A stretch of DNA of 64,000 bases, from positions 1-64,000 of the forward strand of contig NZ_BMUF01000012.1 in the NCBI RefSeq assembly GCF_014650055.1, written 5' to 3'. The notes below the pieces were generated by a model. The model was not told the origin of the DNA. It searched no databases and worked only from the letters and a program-made list of their open reading frames with translations. How positions within the stretch are numbered: position 1 is the stretch's first letter; every line of letters starts with the position of its first letter. The DNA comes from Streptomyces malachitofuscus (lineage in GTDB: Bacteria; Actinomycetota; Actinomycetes; Streptomycetales; Streptomycetaceae). The position numbers were made by a program, and so were the translations under genes. Shown here in pieces: positions 31,424 through 39,542 of the stretch.

Positions 31424-32568
31424 AGGGACTCCTGGGTGGTGCGGCGGCTCTCCGCGTACCGCTCGTAGCGCTCGTACCGCTCGACGCGGCGGCGCTTGGC
31501 CCGGCGGAAGCGGCGGGCGACCAGACGGGCGAGGTCGGCGGCGCCGACCATGCCGGCCTCGGGGCCGAGCTGGGCGCGGACGATGTGGGCCTCGGGGCGG
31601 TAGCCGCGGCCGGTGAGGTGGCGCTTGAACGCGTCCCGCGCGGGGCCGATCAGCAGGTCGTCGGCGGCGGAGACGCCCCCGCCGACGACGAAGCAGGAGG
31701 GGTCGAGGGCGGCGGCGAGGTTGGCGATGCCGACGCCGAGCCACTGGCCGATGTCCTGGAGCAGTTCGATGCACATGGCGTCGCCGTCACGGGCCAGTTC
31801 GGTGATCATCGGGCCGCTGATGTCCGCGATGTTGCCCTTGACGTGCTCGATGATGCCGTAGGCGACCGGCGAGTCGGCGGCGGCCAGCTCGCGCGCCTCG
31901 CGGACCAGCGCGTTGCCGGAGCTGTACTGCTCCCAGCAGCCGCGGTTGCCGCAGGGGCAGCGGTGGCCGCCCGGGACGACCTGCATATGGCCGAACTCGC
32001 CGGCCACTCCGTACTTGCCGCGCTTGACCTGCCCGTCCTCCAGGATCGCGCCGCCGATGCCGGTGCCCAGCGTGATCATCACCAGGTGGTCCTCGCCGCG
32101 TCCGGCGCCGAAGCGCCACTCGGCCCAGGCGGCGGAGTTGGCGTCGTTGTCGACGAGGACCGGGACGGCGAGACGGTCGGCGAGACGGTCCCGCAGCGGC
32201 TCGTTGCGCCAGGACAGGTGAGGGGCGAACAGCACGCGGTTGCGGTCGGCGTCGACCCAGCCGGCGGCGCCGATGCCGACGGCGTGCACGTCGTGCCGGT
32301 CGGAGAGGTCCAGTACCAGCTCGACGATCGTGTCCTCGACGACCTTCGGGCTCTTGGACTTGTCCGGGGTCTCCGTGCGGAGCCGCTCCAGGATGTTGCC
32401 GTCGGCGTCCACGACGCCCGCCATGACCTTGGTGCCGCCGATGTCGATGCCCACCGTGGGGACACGGGGTGCCGTCAGGTGGGAGCGGCGCTCCCGGGTG
32501 CCGACGGTTCTCAGGACCGGGGCGCGGCGGGAACCGATGGGGGCGGTGAAGTCGCGGTAGGTGCTCAT
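31420..32568 (-). CDS. ROK-family sugar kinase (glucokinase-like)
   Basis: 382 residues from the ATG at 32568. The phosphate-binding motif is VGIDIGGTKVMAG, the catalytic aspartate lies in LVDNDANSAAWAEW, and the second glycine loop is ITLGTGIGGAI. The ROK zinc motif is CPCGNRGCWEQY. It lacks an N-terminal DNA-binding domain, so it is a kinase rather than a NagC/XylR-type repressor. A tyrosine/arginine-rich tail (RYERYERY) ends the protein. It shares an operator-like palindrome with the neighbouring GntR gene region, which suggests control by that regulator. Confidence 0.92.
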   Translation of the reverse strand: MSTYRDFTAPIGSRRAPVLRTVGTRERRSHLTAPRVPTVGIDIGGTKVMAGVVDADGNILERLRTETPDKSKSPKVVEDTIVELVLDLSDRHDVHAVGIGAAGWVDADRNRVLFAPHLSWRNEPLRDRLADRLAVPVLVDNDANSAAWAEWRFGAGRGEDHLVMITLGTGIGGAILEDGQVKRGKYGVAGEFGHMQVVPGGHRCPCGNRGCWEQYSSGNALVREARELAAADSPVAYGIIEHVKGNIADISGPMITELARDGDAMCIELLQDIGQWLGVGIANLAAALDPSCFVVGGGVSAADDLLIGPARDAFKRHLTGRGYRPEAHIVRAQLGPEAGMVGAADLARLVARRFRRAKRRRVERYERYERYAESRRTTQESL

Positions 32569-32647
32569 CGTGTGCGATTCTGCCGCACCGGTGCGCCGAT
32601 TGCGGTACGGGGCAGGTGGGGGCGGGCAGGGGGCGCTCCACCGACCA

Positions 32648-32677
32648 CCGGTCGCATTGTCCGGACAATGCGACCGG
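32648..32677. promoter_or_regulatory. 30-bp perfect palindrome containing TTGTCCGGACAA
   Basis: Two 15-nt arms, CCGGTCGCATTGTCC and its exact complement, meet without a spacer. The element lies between the GntR stop and the ROK kinase start, 80 bp upstream of the kinase ATG. Its core TTGTCCGGACAA recurs as TTGTCCGGACAT upstream of gntR and the oxidoreductase, so it is most likely an operator of the GntR protein. The arms could also form a terminator-like hairpin for gntR, but no T-tract follows. Confidence 0.65.
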
Positions 32678-32701
32678 CGCGGGGCGGTTGGCGCGGCGTC
32701 C

Positions 32702-33466
32702 TCAGGGCCGTACGAGCAGCTGGAACTCGAAGGAGTAGCGCGAGGGCCGGTAGGTGTGGGTGCCGAACTCCACCGCGCGGCCCGTGTCGTCGAAGGTGAC
32801 GCGCTGCATGGTGAGCAGCGGGGCGCCGGTCTGTTCCCCCAGCCGCTCCGCCTCGGCGGCGGTGGCGGCCCGGGCGCCGATGGTCTGGCGGGCGCTGTGC
32901 AGGGTGATCCCGGCGGCCCGCATGAGCCGGTACAGGCCGGTGGCCTCGAGCTGTCCGGTGTCCAGGTCGAGCAGTCCGGGCGGCAGGTAGTTGCACAGGT
33001 ACGCCATCGGCTCCCCGTGGGCGAGCCGCAGCCGTTCGATGCGGTGCACCTCACTGTCCTCGGGCACGCCGAGCGCCGCCGCCACCTCGGCGGACGCGGC
33101 GACGACGGTGTTGACCAGCACCTGGGTGGCGGGGCGCTGGCCGGCCGACTCCAGGTCGTCGTAGAGGCTGCTGAGTTCCAGCGGGCGCTTGACCTGGCTG
33201 TGCACCACCTGGGTGCCGACCCCTCGGCGCCGTACCAGCAGGCCCTTGTCGACGAGCGACTGGATGGCCTGGCGGACGGTGGGCCGGGACAGGCCGAGCC
33301 GCGCGGCGAGCTCGATCTCGTTGCCCAGCAGGGTGCCGGGGGTCAGCGCACCGTGCTCGATGGCGGACTCCAGCTGCTGGGACAGCTGGAAGTACAACGG
33401 CACGGGGGAGCCGCGGTCGACGCTCAGCTCCAGTTGTACGGTCGGGTCCACTTCTGGTTTCGGCAC
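32702..33466 (-). CDS. GntR-family (HutC/UTRA) transcriptional regulator
   Basis: 254 residues. An N-terminal winged helix (about residues 20-90) contains the GntR signature around LSRPTVRQAIQSLVDKGLL and RRRGVGTQV. The C-terminal UTRA effector domain (about 105-250) ends THTYRPSRYSFEF. It is divergent from the oxidoreductase gene and upstream of the ROK kinase. It probably senses a sugar or sugar phosphate and represses both through TTGTCCGGACA sites. Confidence 0.92.
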   Translation of the reverse strand: MPKPEVDPTVQLELSVDRGSPVPLYFQLSQQLESAIEHGALTPGTLLGNEIELAARLGLSRPTVRQAIQSLVDKGLLVRRRGVGTQVVHSQVKRPLELSSLYDDLESAGQRPATQVLVNTVVAASAEVAAALGVPEDSEVHRIERLRLAHGEPMAYLCNYLPPGLLDLDTGQLEATGLYRLMRAAGITLHSARQTIGARAATAAEAERLGEQTGAPLLTMQRVTFDDTGRAVEFGTHTYRPSRYSFEFQLLVRP

Positions 33467-33515
33467 GGCCCGAGCGTAGCCCCGTGCGCTGTTGACGGGA
33501 AGTTGTGTAGTTCGG

Positions 33516-33527
33516 TTGTCCGGACAT
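33516..33527. promoter_or_regulatory. GntR operator candidate TTGTCCGGACAT
   Basis: The site lies in the 101-bp region between gntR and the divergent oxidoreductase gene. TGTCCGGACA is a perfect 10-bp palindrome and matches the core of the 30-bp palindrome at 32648-32677. It sits just upstream of a TTGACA hexamer at 33533-33538. A weak CACTTT follows 17 bp later, 6 nt before the oxidoreductase ATG. Confidence 0.55.
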
Positions 33528-33567
33528 ACGCATTGACAGGGAGCGACGCGGGCCCCACTTTGTTTCC

Positions 33568-34590
33568 ATGCGCATCGGGGTCATCGGTACGGGCCGCATC
33601 GGCACCATTCACGCCCACACACTCAGCAAGCACCGCGACGTCGGTTCCCTCATCCTCACGGACGTGGATCCGGCGCGGGCGCAGGCCCTCGCCCACCGGC
33701 TCGGCGAGACGGCGGCACCCGGGGTGGACGAGATCTACACCTGGGGCGTGGACGCCGTGGTGATCACGGCGGCCACGTCCGCCCACGCCGATCTGATCGG
33801 ACGGGCGGCACGCGCGGGGCTGCCGGTGTTCTGCGAGAAGCCCATCGCCCTGGACCTGGCCGGCACGTTACAGGCGATCACGGAGGTCGAGACCGCCGGG
33901 ACCGTGCTGCAGATGGGCTTCCAGCGCCGCTTCGACGCCGGATACGCGGGTGCGCGCGAGGCGGTGCGCTCGGGCCGGCTCGGGCGGCTGCACACCGTAC
34001 GGGCGATGGCCGGTGACGCGGAGCCGCCGCCCGCCGGGTACCTGCCGCAGTCCGGCGGCCTGTACCGGGACACCCTGATCCACGACTTCGACATCCTGCG
34101 CTGGGTGACCGGCCGGGAGATCACGGAGGTCTACGCGACCGGGTCCGACGCAGGACCCGCGATGTTCCGCGAGGCGGGCGACGTCGACACCGGTGCGGCG
34201 CTGCTCACCCTCGACGACGGCACGCTCGCCACGGTCACCGGGACCCGGCTGAACGGCGCCGGTTACGACGTGCGCATGGAGCTCGCCGGGGAGCGGGACC
34301 AGATCGTCGTCGGCCTGGACGACCGCACGCCGATCGCCTCCACCGAGCCGACCGGGCCGCCGGCCGCCGACAAGCCGTGGACGGGGTTCCTGGAGCGGTT
34401 CGGGCCCGCGTACGAGGCGGAGCTGATCGCGTTCGTCGAGGTGGTGCGGGGCGGACGGGCCAATCCCTGTGACGGGCGTGAGGCGCTCCAGGCGCTGCTG
34501 GTCGCGGAGGCGTGCGAGCTGTCGCGGCGGGAGCGCAGACCGGTCCGGCCGAGCGAGCTGCTGAGCGGGTCGGCGGCGGCGTTGGCCTGA
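33568..34590 (+). CDS. Gfo/Idh/MocA oxidoreductase (inositol-2-dehydrogenase-like)
   Basis: 340 residues. The N-terminal Rossmann fold has IGVIGTGRIGTIHA, and the family's catalytic EKP motif is in FCEKPIALDL. The later conserved HDFDILRW segment supplies the catalytic His/Asp region. These enzymes oxidise inositols or sugars with NAD(P). The start is close behind a promoter-like TTGACA, and no Shine-Dalgarno sequence is evident, so the transcript may be leaderless. Substrate is uncertain; myo-inositol or a related polyol is plausible given the kinase/GntR context. Confidence 0.9.
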   Translation: MRIGVIGTGRIGTIHAHTLSKHRDVGSLILTDVDPARAQALAHRLGETAAPGVDEIYTWGVDAVVITAATSAHADLIGRAARAGLPVFCEKPIALDLAGTLQAITEVETAGTVLQMGFQRRFDAGYAGAREAVRSGRLGRLHTVRAMAGDAEPPPAGYLPQSGGLYRDTLIHDFDILRWVTGREITEVYATGSDAGPAMFREAGDVDTGAALLTLDDGTLATVTGTRLNGAGYDVRMELAGERDQIVVGLDDRTPIASTEPTGPPAADKPWTGFLERFGPAYEAELIAFVEVVRGGRANPCDGREALQALLVAEACELSRRERRPVRPSELLSGSAAALA

Positions 34591-34603
34591 CGGCGGGCGC
34601 GGG

Positions 34604-35032
34604 TCAGGGCGACGGCACCGGCAGCACCGTGCCCTGCGCGACCGCGCACAGCGTCTCCGCGCCGTCGTCGTCGAGGGTGAGCAGGTCGCAGCGGACGACG
34701 GCCTGGCGTCGGCCGGCGTGCACGACCTCCGCCCGGGCGCGCAGGGTGCGGCCGGTGGCCGGGCGCAGGTACTGGACGGAGAAGCCCCCGGTCAGCACGT
34801 GCGGGCCGAGAACGGCACCAGCGGCGAAGGTGAGGGCGTTGTCGGCGGCGTAGGAGAGGACGCCGCCGTGCAGGAACCCGTTCTGCTGGTGGAGTTCCTC
34901 GCGGATGCCGATCTCCAGTGTCGCCCCGCCGTCCCCGAAGGCGGTCAACCGGGCGCCGAGGAGTCTGCTGAAGGGCTGGCTGTCCAGGGCCTGCCGGGCG
35001 GTGTCGAGGTCGAGTGCGGGGGACGCGGACAT
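34604..35032 (-). CDS. PaaI-like hotdog thioesterase
   Basis: 142 residues of a single hotdog domain. The catalytic loop is LHQQNGFLHGGVLSYAADNA, in which the HGG and following acidic residue are typical of PaaI-type acyl-CoA thioesterases. It converges with the oxidoreductase gene, and CCTGAC/GTCAGG (34586-34591 and 34603-34608) could form a weak hairpin between them. The cellular substrate is unknown. Confidence 0.88.
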   Translation of the reverse strand: MSASPALDLDTARQALDSQPFSRLLGARLTAFGDGGATLEIGIREELHQQNGFLHGGVLSYAADNALTFAAGAVLGPHVLTGGFSVQYLRPATGRTLRARAEVVHAGRRQAVVRCDLLTLDDDGAETLCAVAQGTVLPVPSP

Positions 35033-35078
35033 GGGACGTGGGCTCCTCGAGGCGGCGGGTGGGTGACCGGGGCGGGGA

Positions 35079-35753
35079 TCAGGGCCTGTCGGTCTCCTCC
35101 AGCAGGCCGGCGTCGTGGGCGAGCAGGGCGATCTGTACGCGGTTGTTGAGATCGAGCTTGGCCAGGATCCGGGAGACGTGGGTCTTCACCGTGGCCACGC
35201 TCATGTAGAGCTCCGTGGCGATCTCGGCGTTGGCCAGGCCCCGGCCGACGGCGACGGCGACCTCGCGTTCGCGGTCGTTGAGGTTCTCGATGCGCGCACG
35301 CGCGCGGGTGCGCCGCATGTCGGTTCCGGTGCCGGCGGCATGGGCCATCAGCTGCCGGGTGACCGTGGGCGACAGCACCGGGTCACCGGCCGCGACCCGG
35401 CGCACCGCGGCGAGGATCTCGGCGGGCGGGGTGTCCTTGAGCACGAAGCCGGCGGCACCCGCGCGGAGCGCCCGCAGCACCTGCTCGTCCGCGTGGAAGG
35501 TGGTGAGCACCACCACCTGCGGGGCGTCCTCGCGGCGGCGCAGCGCCTCGGTCGCGGTGAGACCGTCGACCGTCGGCATCCGGATGTCCATCAGGACGAC
35601 GTCCGGCCGGGTCCGGTCGACGAGGGTCTCGACCTCGCCGCCGTCGGCCGCCTCGCCGACGATCTCGATGTCGTCGGCGCCGCCCATCATGAAGGACAGC
35701 CCTGCCCGTACCAGCGGGTCGTCGTCGACGAGGAGCAGTCTGATGGCAGTCAT
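35079..35753 (-). CDS. NarL/LuxR-type response regulator
   Basis: 224 residues from the ATG at 35753. The receiver has LLVDDDPLVRAGL, the phosphorylation site in DVVLMDIRMP, and the lysine in FVLKDTPP. The C-terminal LuxR helix-turn-helix spans LNDREREV through ATVKTHVSRILAKL. It is encoded 94 bp downstream of the histidine kinase on the same strand, so the two form a cognate pair. The upstream part of the frame (to 35837) has no support. Confidence 0.93.
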   Translation of the reverse strand: MTAIRLLLVDDDPLVRAGLSFMMGGADDIEIVGEAADGGEVETLVDRTRPDVVLMDIRMPTVDGLTATEALRRREDAPQVVVLTTFHADEQVLRALRAGAAGFVLKDTPPAEILAAVRRVAAGDPVLSPTVTRQLMAHAAGTGTDMRRTRARARIENLNDREREVAVAVGRGLANAEIATELYMSVATVKTHVSRILAKLDLNNRVQIALLAHDAGLLEETDRP

Positions 35754-35847
35754 GGGCGGTACGTAATCACGGCCGGGCGGGGCGGCGACACACGGGCGGT
35801 CCGATCCCGCCGGGGCCGCGGCGCCCCGTCCCGGCACCGGGACCGGT

Positions 35848-37098
35848 TCACGCCCACGGCAGCCGCGCCCGTACCTCGAACCCGCCGCCGAGGGTGGGTC
35901 CGTGCTCCAGGGTGCCGCCCGCCAGGGTGGCGCGCTCGGTGAGCCCGATCAGGCCCTGCCCGGCGCCGGGAACGTGCGGTACGCCGCCCTCCGGGGCGGG
36001 ATTGCGGACGGTCACGGCGAGGCCCTCCCCCGGCCCTCCGGTGACCGTCACCGTGACCTCCGTGCCGGGGGCGTGCTTGCGGGCGTTGGTCAGGCACTCC
36101 TGGGCGATCCGGTAGGCGGTGCGGCCGACGGAGGCGGGGACGGCGGCCGGCTCGGTGACCCGCTGGTCGAGGGTGACCTTCATGCCGGCCTGCCGGGACT
36201 CGGCGACCAGGGTGTCGAGGGCCGCGAGCGTCGGCTGCGGCCGGCCCGCGTCGTCGGAGTCGCCCGCCCGCAGCACGCCGATGATCTCCCGTAGGTCCTG
36301 CAGCGCCTCGTGCGCGCTCTCCCGGATCACCCCGGCCGCCCGTGCGATCTCCTCGCGCGGTGCGTCGGGCCGGAACTCCAGCGCGCCCGCGTGCACGCTC
36401 AGCAGCGTCAGCCGGTGCGCGAGCACGTCGTGCATCTCCCGCGCGATGGCCTCCCGCGCCAGCCGCTGGGCCTGTTCGGCCCGCAGCCGTGCCTCCGTCT
36501 CGGCCCGCCGGGCCCGGTCCCTGAGGCTCAGCATCAGCTGCCGTTTGGACCGGACGAACATGCCCCAGCCGACGACGGCGACGGTCAGCACCACGAAGAG
36601 AGCCGTCGCGGCGAGATACGGCAGGTCCGGGTCGGGACGCCACCAGAAGTAGACCGGTACCAAGGCAATCTGGGCACCGGCCACCCATGCCACGTACCGG
36701 AAGGGCCGGTGCACGGCGAGCGTGAAGAGGGCGATCACGGCGACTCCGCCGGAGGTCTCCGAGACGAAGCTGACCGGAACCATGGCCGCGGCCAGACCGA
36801 ACGGCCACCGCCGGCGCAGCCAGACCGCGGCGCAGGCGAGAGCCCCGATCACCTGGTCGGCCAGGGCCAGCGGCTCCGGGACGGAGTCGTTGCCGGCGAG
36901 GGTCTCGGCACCCGCCAGACCCACCAGAACGGCCAGCACGAAGCAGGCGAAGTCGACGACCCAGTCGCGCGCGGTACGGCGGGGACGCCGCCCGGAGCGG
37001 TGCGCGTCGGGGTCGAGTTCGTGGATGAGGGCGGACGGGAAGAACCATCGGCGCCCCGTGAACACCGGGACGGTCTGCGCCGCCTTGTCACCAGTCAC
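35848..37098 (-). CDS. DesK/NarX-type sensor histidine kinase (HisKA_3)
   Basis: 416 residues from the GTG at 37098. The N-terminal half has several membrane helices. The dimerisation helix carries the phospho-accepting His in IAREMHDVLAHRLT. The HATPase part has ECLTNARKHAPG (N box) and GQGLIGLTERA (G box). There is no ribosome site before the GTG, but TAGATT lies 6 nt upstream, consistent with a leaderless transcript. A longer frame to 37230 exists but covers the promoter region. The signal sensed is unknown. Confidence 0.88.
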   Translation of the reverse strand: MTGDKAAQTVPVFTGRRWFFPSALIHELDPDAHRSGRRPRRTARDWVVDFACFVLAVLVGLAGAETLAGNDSVPEPLALADQVIGALACAAVWLRRRWPFGLAAAMVPVSFVSETSGGVAVIALFTLAVHRPFRYVAWVAGAQIALVPVYFWWRPDPDLPYLAATALFVVLTVAVVGWGMFVRSKRQLMLSLRDRARRAETEARLRAEQAQRLAREAIAREMHDVLAHRLTLLSVHAGALEFRPDAPREEIARAAGVIRESAHEALQDLREIIGVLRAGDSDDAGRPQPTLAALDTLVAESRQAGMKVTLDQRVTEPAAVPASVGRTAYRIAQECLTNARKHAPGTEVTVTVTGGPGEGLAVTVRNPAPEGGVPHVPGAGQGLIGLTERATLAGGTLEHGPTLGGGFEVRARLPWA

Positions 37099-37277
37099 GG
37101 TCGACAAATCTACGCAGAGGTCGTCCGGCGCAGCGCGTCGCGGGACGGATCGGATACCAAAGTCGCGGCACCGCAGACTTTCGGCGCTCCGGCAGGACCG
37201 GATCACGGTCCTCCGTCGGCCGGGCCGCACCCCACGGCCGATGCGGACGGACGGTGCGCGGGGCGAGAGTCGGTGGC

Positions 37278-37475
37278 ATGAAGCAGACGCTGGAAGTACT
37301 GGGGTTCCTCGCCGGGGTGCAGGGATTGGCGGGTCTGGTGAGCGAGTTCGCCGGCTGGGACTGGGGGATCGTCTACCGGTTCGACTTCCTCGACGGCTAC
37401 GAGCTCTTCGCGAGCATCGCCCTGCTGGTGCTGGGCGGCGCCCTGATCGCGGCCGCGGAGAGCCGGAACGCCTGA
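37278..37475 (+). CDS. Small two-helix membrane protein
   Basis: 65 residues from the ATG at 37278 (MKQTLEVLGFLAG). Two hydrophobic stretches (about residues 5-20 and 40-58) flank a polar aromatic loop, WDWGIVYRFDFLDGYE. The frame is divergent from the kinase and convergent with the stress protein. I do not recognise a family. An in-frame start at 37254 is possible, but no good ribosome site is seen for either. Confidence 0.55.
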   Translation: MKQTLEVLGFLAGVQGLAGLVSEFAGWDWGIVYRFDFLDGYELFASIALLVLGGALIAAAESRNA

Positions 37476-37491
37476 CCCCGGTCCGCCGGCC

Positions 37492-38382
37492 TCAGTCCCG
37501 CTCCCCCGCTCCCCGCACCACCGCGACCGGGCAGTGCGCGTGGTGCAGCAGGGCTTGGCTGACCGAGCCCAGGAGGAGCCCGGCGAAGCCGCCCCGTCCG
37601 CGTGCGCCGACCACGACGAGCTGGGCGGACCGGCTCGCCTCGATCAGCGCCTCGCGCGCGCCGCCGCGCACCGTCCGCTGCTCGACCACCACGTCCGGGT
37701 GGCGGTCCCGGTGGCCGGCCAGGGCCTCGGCGAGCAGACGTTCCTCCTCGCCGCCCAGTGCTCCCGGCTCGTTCGCGTACGGCGCCGACGCGTCCTGCGG
37801 AGGGGGAAGCGGCGCGTTCCACGTGGTCCAGGTGTGCAGTGCCACCAGCGGCGCCTTGCGCAGGGCGGCCTCGGCGAAGGCGAACTCGACGGCCTTGCGT
37901 CCGGCGGCCGAGCCGTCGACGCCCAGCACGACCGGACCGTCGGTCGCCGGCTCCTCGCGCACCACCAGGACGGGGCAGCGGCCGTGGGCCGCCAGATGCA
38001 CCGCCGTCGACCCCACCAGCAGGCCGACGAACCCGCCCATGCCCCGGGAGCCGACCACCACCAGCTCGGCGCCGCGCGACTGCGCCTCCAGGACCGTCAA
38101 CGGCTCTCCGGTCAGCACGACCTGGTCGATCTCCACCTCGGGAGCCGCCGCGCGGGCCCGTTCGACCGCCTCGGCCATGAAGCGGCCGACCATGTTGCGC
38201 AGACCGCCCTCCGGCGGCCCGAGCGTCGACGGCCCCATGGGCACGTGCATCGCGGGCCAGAGGAACGCGTGCACCACCCGCAGGCCCGCTCCCCGCAACG
38301 CCGCCTCCCGCGCGGCGACCTCCGCCGCGGCCAGACCCGACGCGGAACCGTCCACGCCCACGACCACGAGACCGTTCACCAT
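37492..38382 (-). CDS. Universal stress protein, tandem Usp domains
   Basis: 296 residues containing two UspA domains in tandem (about 1-145 and 150-295). Each opens with a VVGVDGSxxG-type strand and ends with an ATP-binding loop, GSRGMGGFVGLLVGS in the first and GARGRGGFAGLLLGS in the second, followed by HCPV/RCPV strands. Such proteins are cytoplasmic, nucleotide-binding and stress- or dormancy-associated. It is transcribed alone. Confidence 0.93.
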   Translation of the reverse strand: MVNGLVVVGVDGSASGLAAAEVAAREAALRGAGLRVVHAFLWPAMHVPMGPSTLGPPEGGLRNMVGRFMAEAVERARAAAPEVEIDQVVLTGEPLTVLEAQSRGAELVVVGSRGMGGFVGLLVGSTAVHLAAHGRCPVLVVREEPATDGPVVLGVDGSAAGRKAVEFAFAEAALRKAPLVALHTWTTWNAPLPPPQDASAPYANEPGALGGEEERLLAEALAGHRDRHPDVVVEQRTVRGGAREALIEASRSAQLVVVGARGRGGFAGLLLGSVSQALLHHAHCPVAVVRGAGERD

Positions 38383-38565
38383 GCCTCCTCATGCGGCTGG
38401 GTGCTTCTGCCACGTCCAGAATCCCCCGGCCGTCCTTGGCTGTCCTGGGGCCGTTGGGCCGCGGTGAGGGCCGAACGGCCCCCTCCGCAAGGGCGGCGGG
38501 GCGGGGGCGAGGTCGACGTCCGTTCGCCGCCAGCGACCGGGGCGCGGGGGCGCTGGGATGGCCGC

Positions 38566-39330
38566 ATGACGAATCAGACCTTGGTGAACGCTTCGGAGAA
38601 GAACCTGCTCGGGAAGGCGGCCCTGGTCACCGGCGGCAGCCGGGGGATCGGTGCGGCGACCGCGCTGCGGCTCGCGCGGGAGGGCGCGGATGTCGCGGTG
38701 ACCTATGTGAACGGCAAGGAGGCGGCCGAGGAGCTCGTACGGGCCGTGGAGGCATCGGGGCGCCGCGCGATGGCGCTGCGTGCGGACGCCGGTGCCCCGG
38801 AGGACGCGGCCGGGGCGGTGACCGCCGCCGCGCGGGAGCTGGGCCGGCTCGACATCCTGGTGAACAACGCGGGCGTGGGCGTGCTCGGCCCGGTGGAGAC
38901 GCTGTCCCTCGCCGATGTCGACCGCGTGCTCGCGGTGAATGTGCGCGGGGTGTTCCTGGCGTCCCGCGCGGCGGCCGCCGTCATGCCGCACGGGGGACGG
39001 ATCATCACCGTCGGTACGTGCATGACCCAGCGTGTGCCGGGGCCCGGGGGGACGCTGTACGCGATGAGCAAGTCGGCGCTGGTGGGGCTGACGAAGGCGC
39101 TGGCGCGGGAGCTGGGTGAACGGGGGATCACCGCGAACATCGTCCATCCGGGGCCGATCGACACGGACATGAACCCGGCGGACGGGCCGTATGCGGCGGG
39201 GCAGGCGGCGATGACGGCGTTGGGGCGGTTCGGGGCGGTGGAGGAGGTGGCGTCGACGATTGCCCATCTGGCGGGGGCAGGGTATGTGACCGGGGCGGAG
39301 TTTGCGGTGGATGGGGGGCATGCGGCGTGA
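38566..39330 (+). CDS. SDR-family oxidoreductase
   Basis: 254 residues from the ATG at 38566. Classical SDR features are all present: TGGSRGIGAAT for cofactor binding, NNAGVG, and the catalytic Tyr/Lys in YAMSKSALVGL. It resembles 3-oxoacyl-ACP reductase/glucose-1-dehydrogenase type enzymes, but no substrate can be assigned. It is followed by a strong hairpin terminator at 39369-39400. Confidence 0.9.
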   Translation: MTNQTLVNASEKNLLGKAALVTGGSRGIGAATALRLAREGADVAVTYVNGKEAAEELVRAVEASGRRAMALRADAGAPEDAAGAVTAAARELGRLDILVNNAGVGVLGPVETLSLADVDRVLAVNVRGVFLASRAAAAVMPHGGRIITVGTCMTQRVPGPGGTLYAMSKSALVGLTKALARELGERGITANIVHPGPIDTDMNPADGPYAAGQAAMTALGRFGAVEEVASTIAHLAGAGYVTGAEFAVDGGHAA

Positions 39331-39368
39331 GTGGTGCCGCGGGGTAGCGCGGTTCGGGTGAACCCTGG

Positions 39369-39400
39369 CGTACGGCGGCCGTTGTGATGGCCGCCGTACG
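39369..39400. terminator. 12-bp perfect hairpin
   Basis: The stem CGTACGGCGGCC (39369-39380) pairs perfectly with GGCCGCCGTACG (39389-39400) across the 8-nt loop GTTGTGAT. It lies 39 bp after the SDR stop and also downstream of the convergent allantoicase gene, so it can serve both directions. No U-tract is present, as is usual in Streptomyces. Confidence 0.75.
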
Positions 39401-39426
39401 GGGTTGCTCTGCCCGGCGTTGCCGGG

Positions 39427-39530
39427 GTGCCTCCCCCACTCTCGACTTCGCTCGAGCGGGAGGTACCCCCACCGCCCACCCGTGCCGCCTGGGGGCACCT
39501 CCCAGGCCCTCAAGGCACTGGGGGAGGCAC
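39427..39530. repeat. Intergenic inverted-repeat element (MITE/REP-like)
   Basis: The 104-bp element is bounded by perfect 12-bp inverted repeats, GTGCCTCCCCCA at 39427-39438 and TGGGGGAGGCAC at 39519-39530. Internally it has a short hairpin (CTCGACTTCGCTCGAG) and further GGGAGGTACCCCC and GGGGGCACCTCCC segments. I recall very similar C/G-rich segments as dispersed intergenic repeats in Streptomyces genomes. No coding capacity is seen. Confidence 0.6.
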
Positions 39531-39542
39531 GACTGCCCGCAG

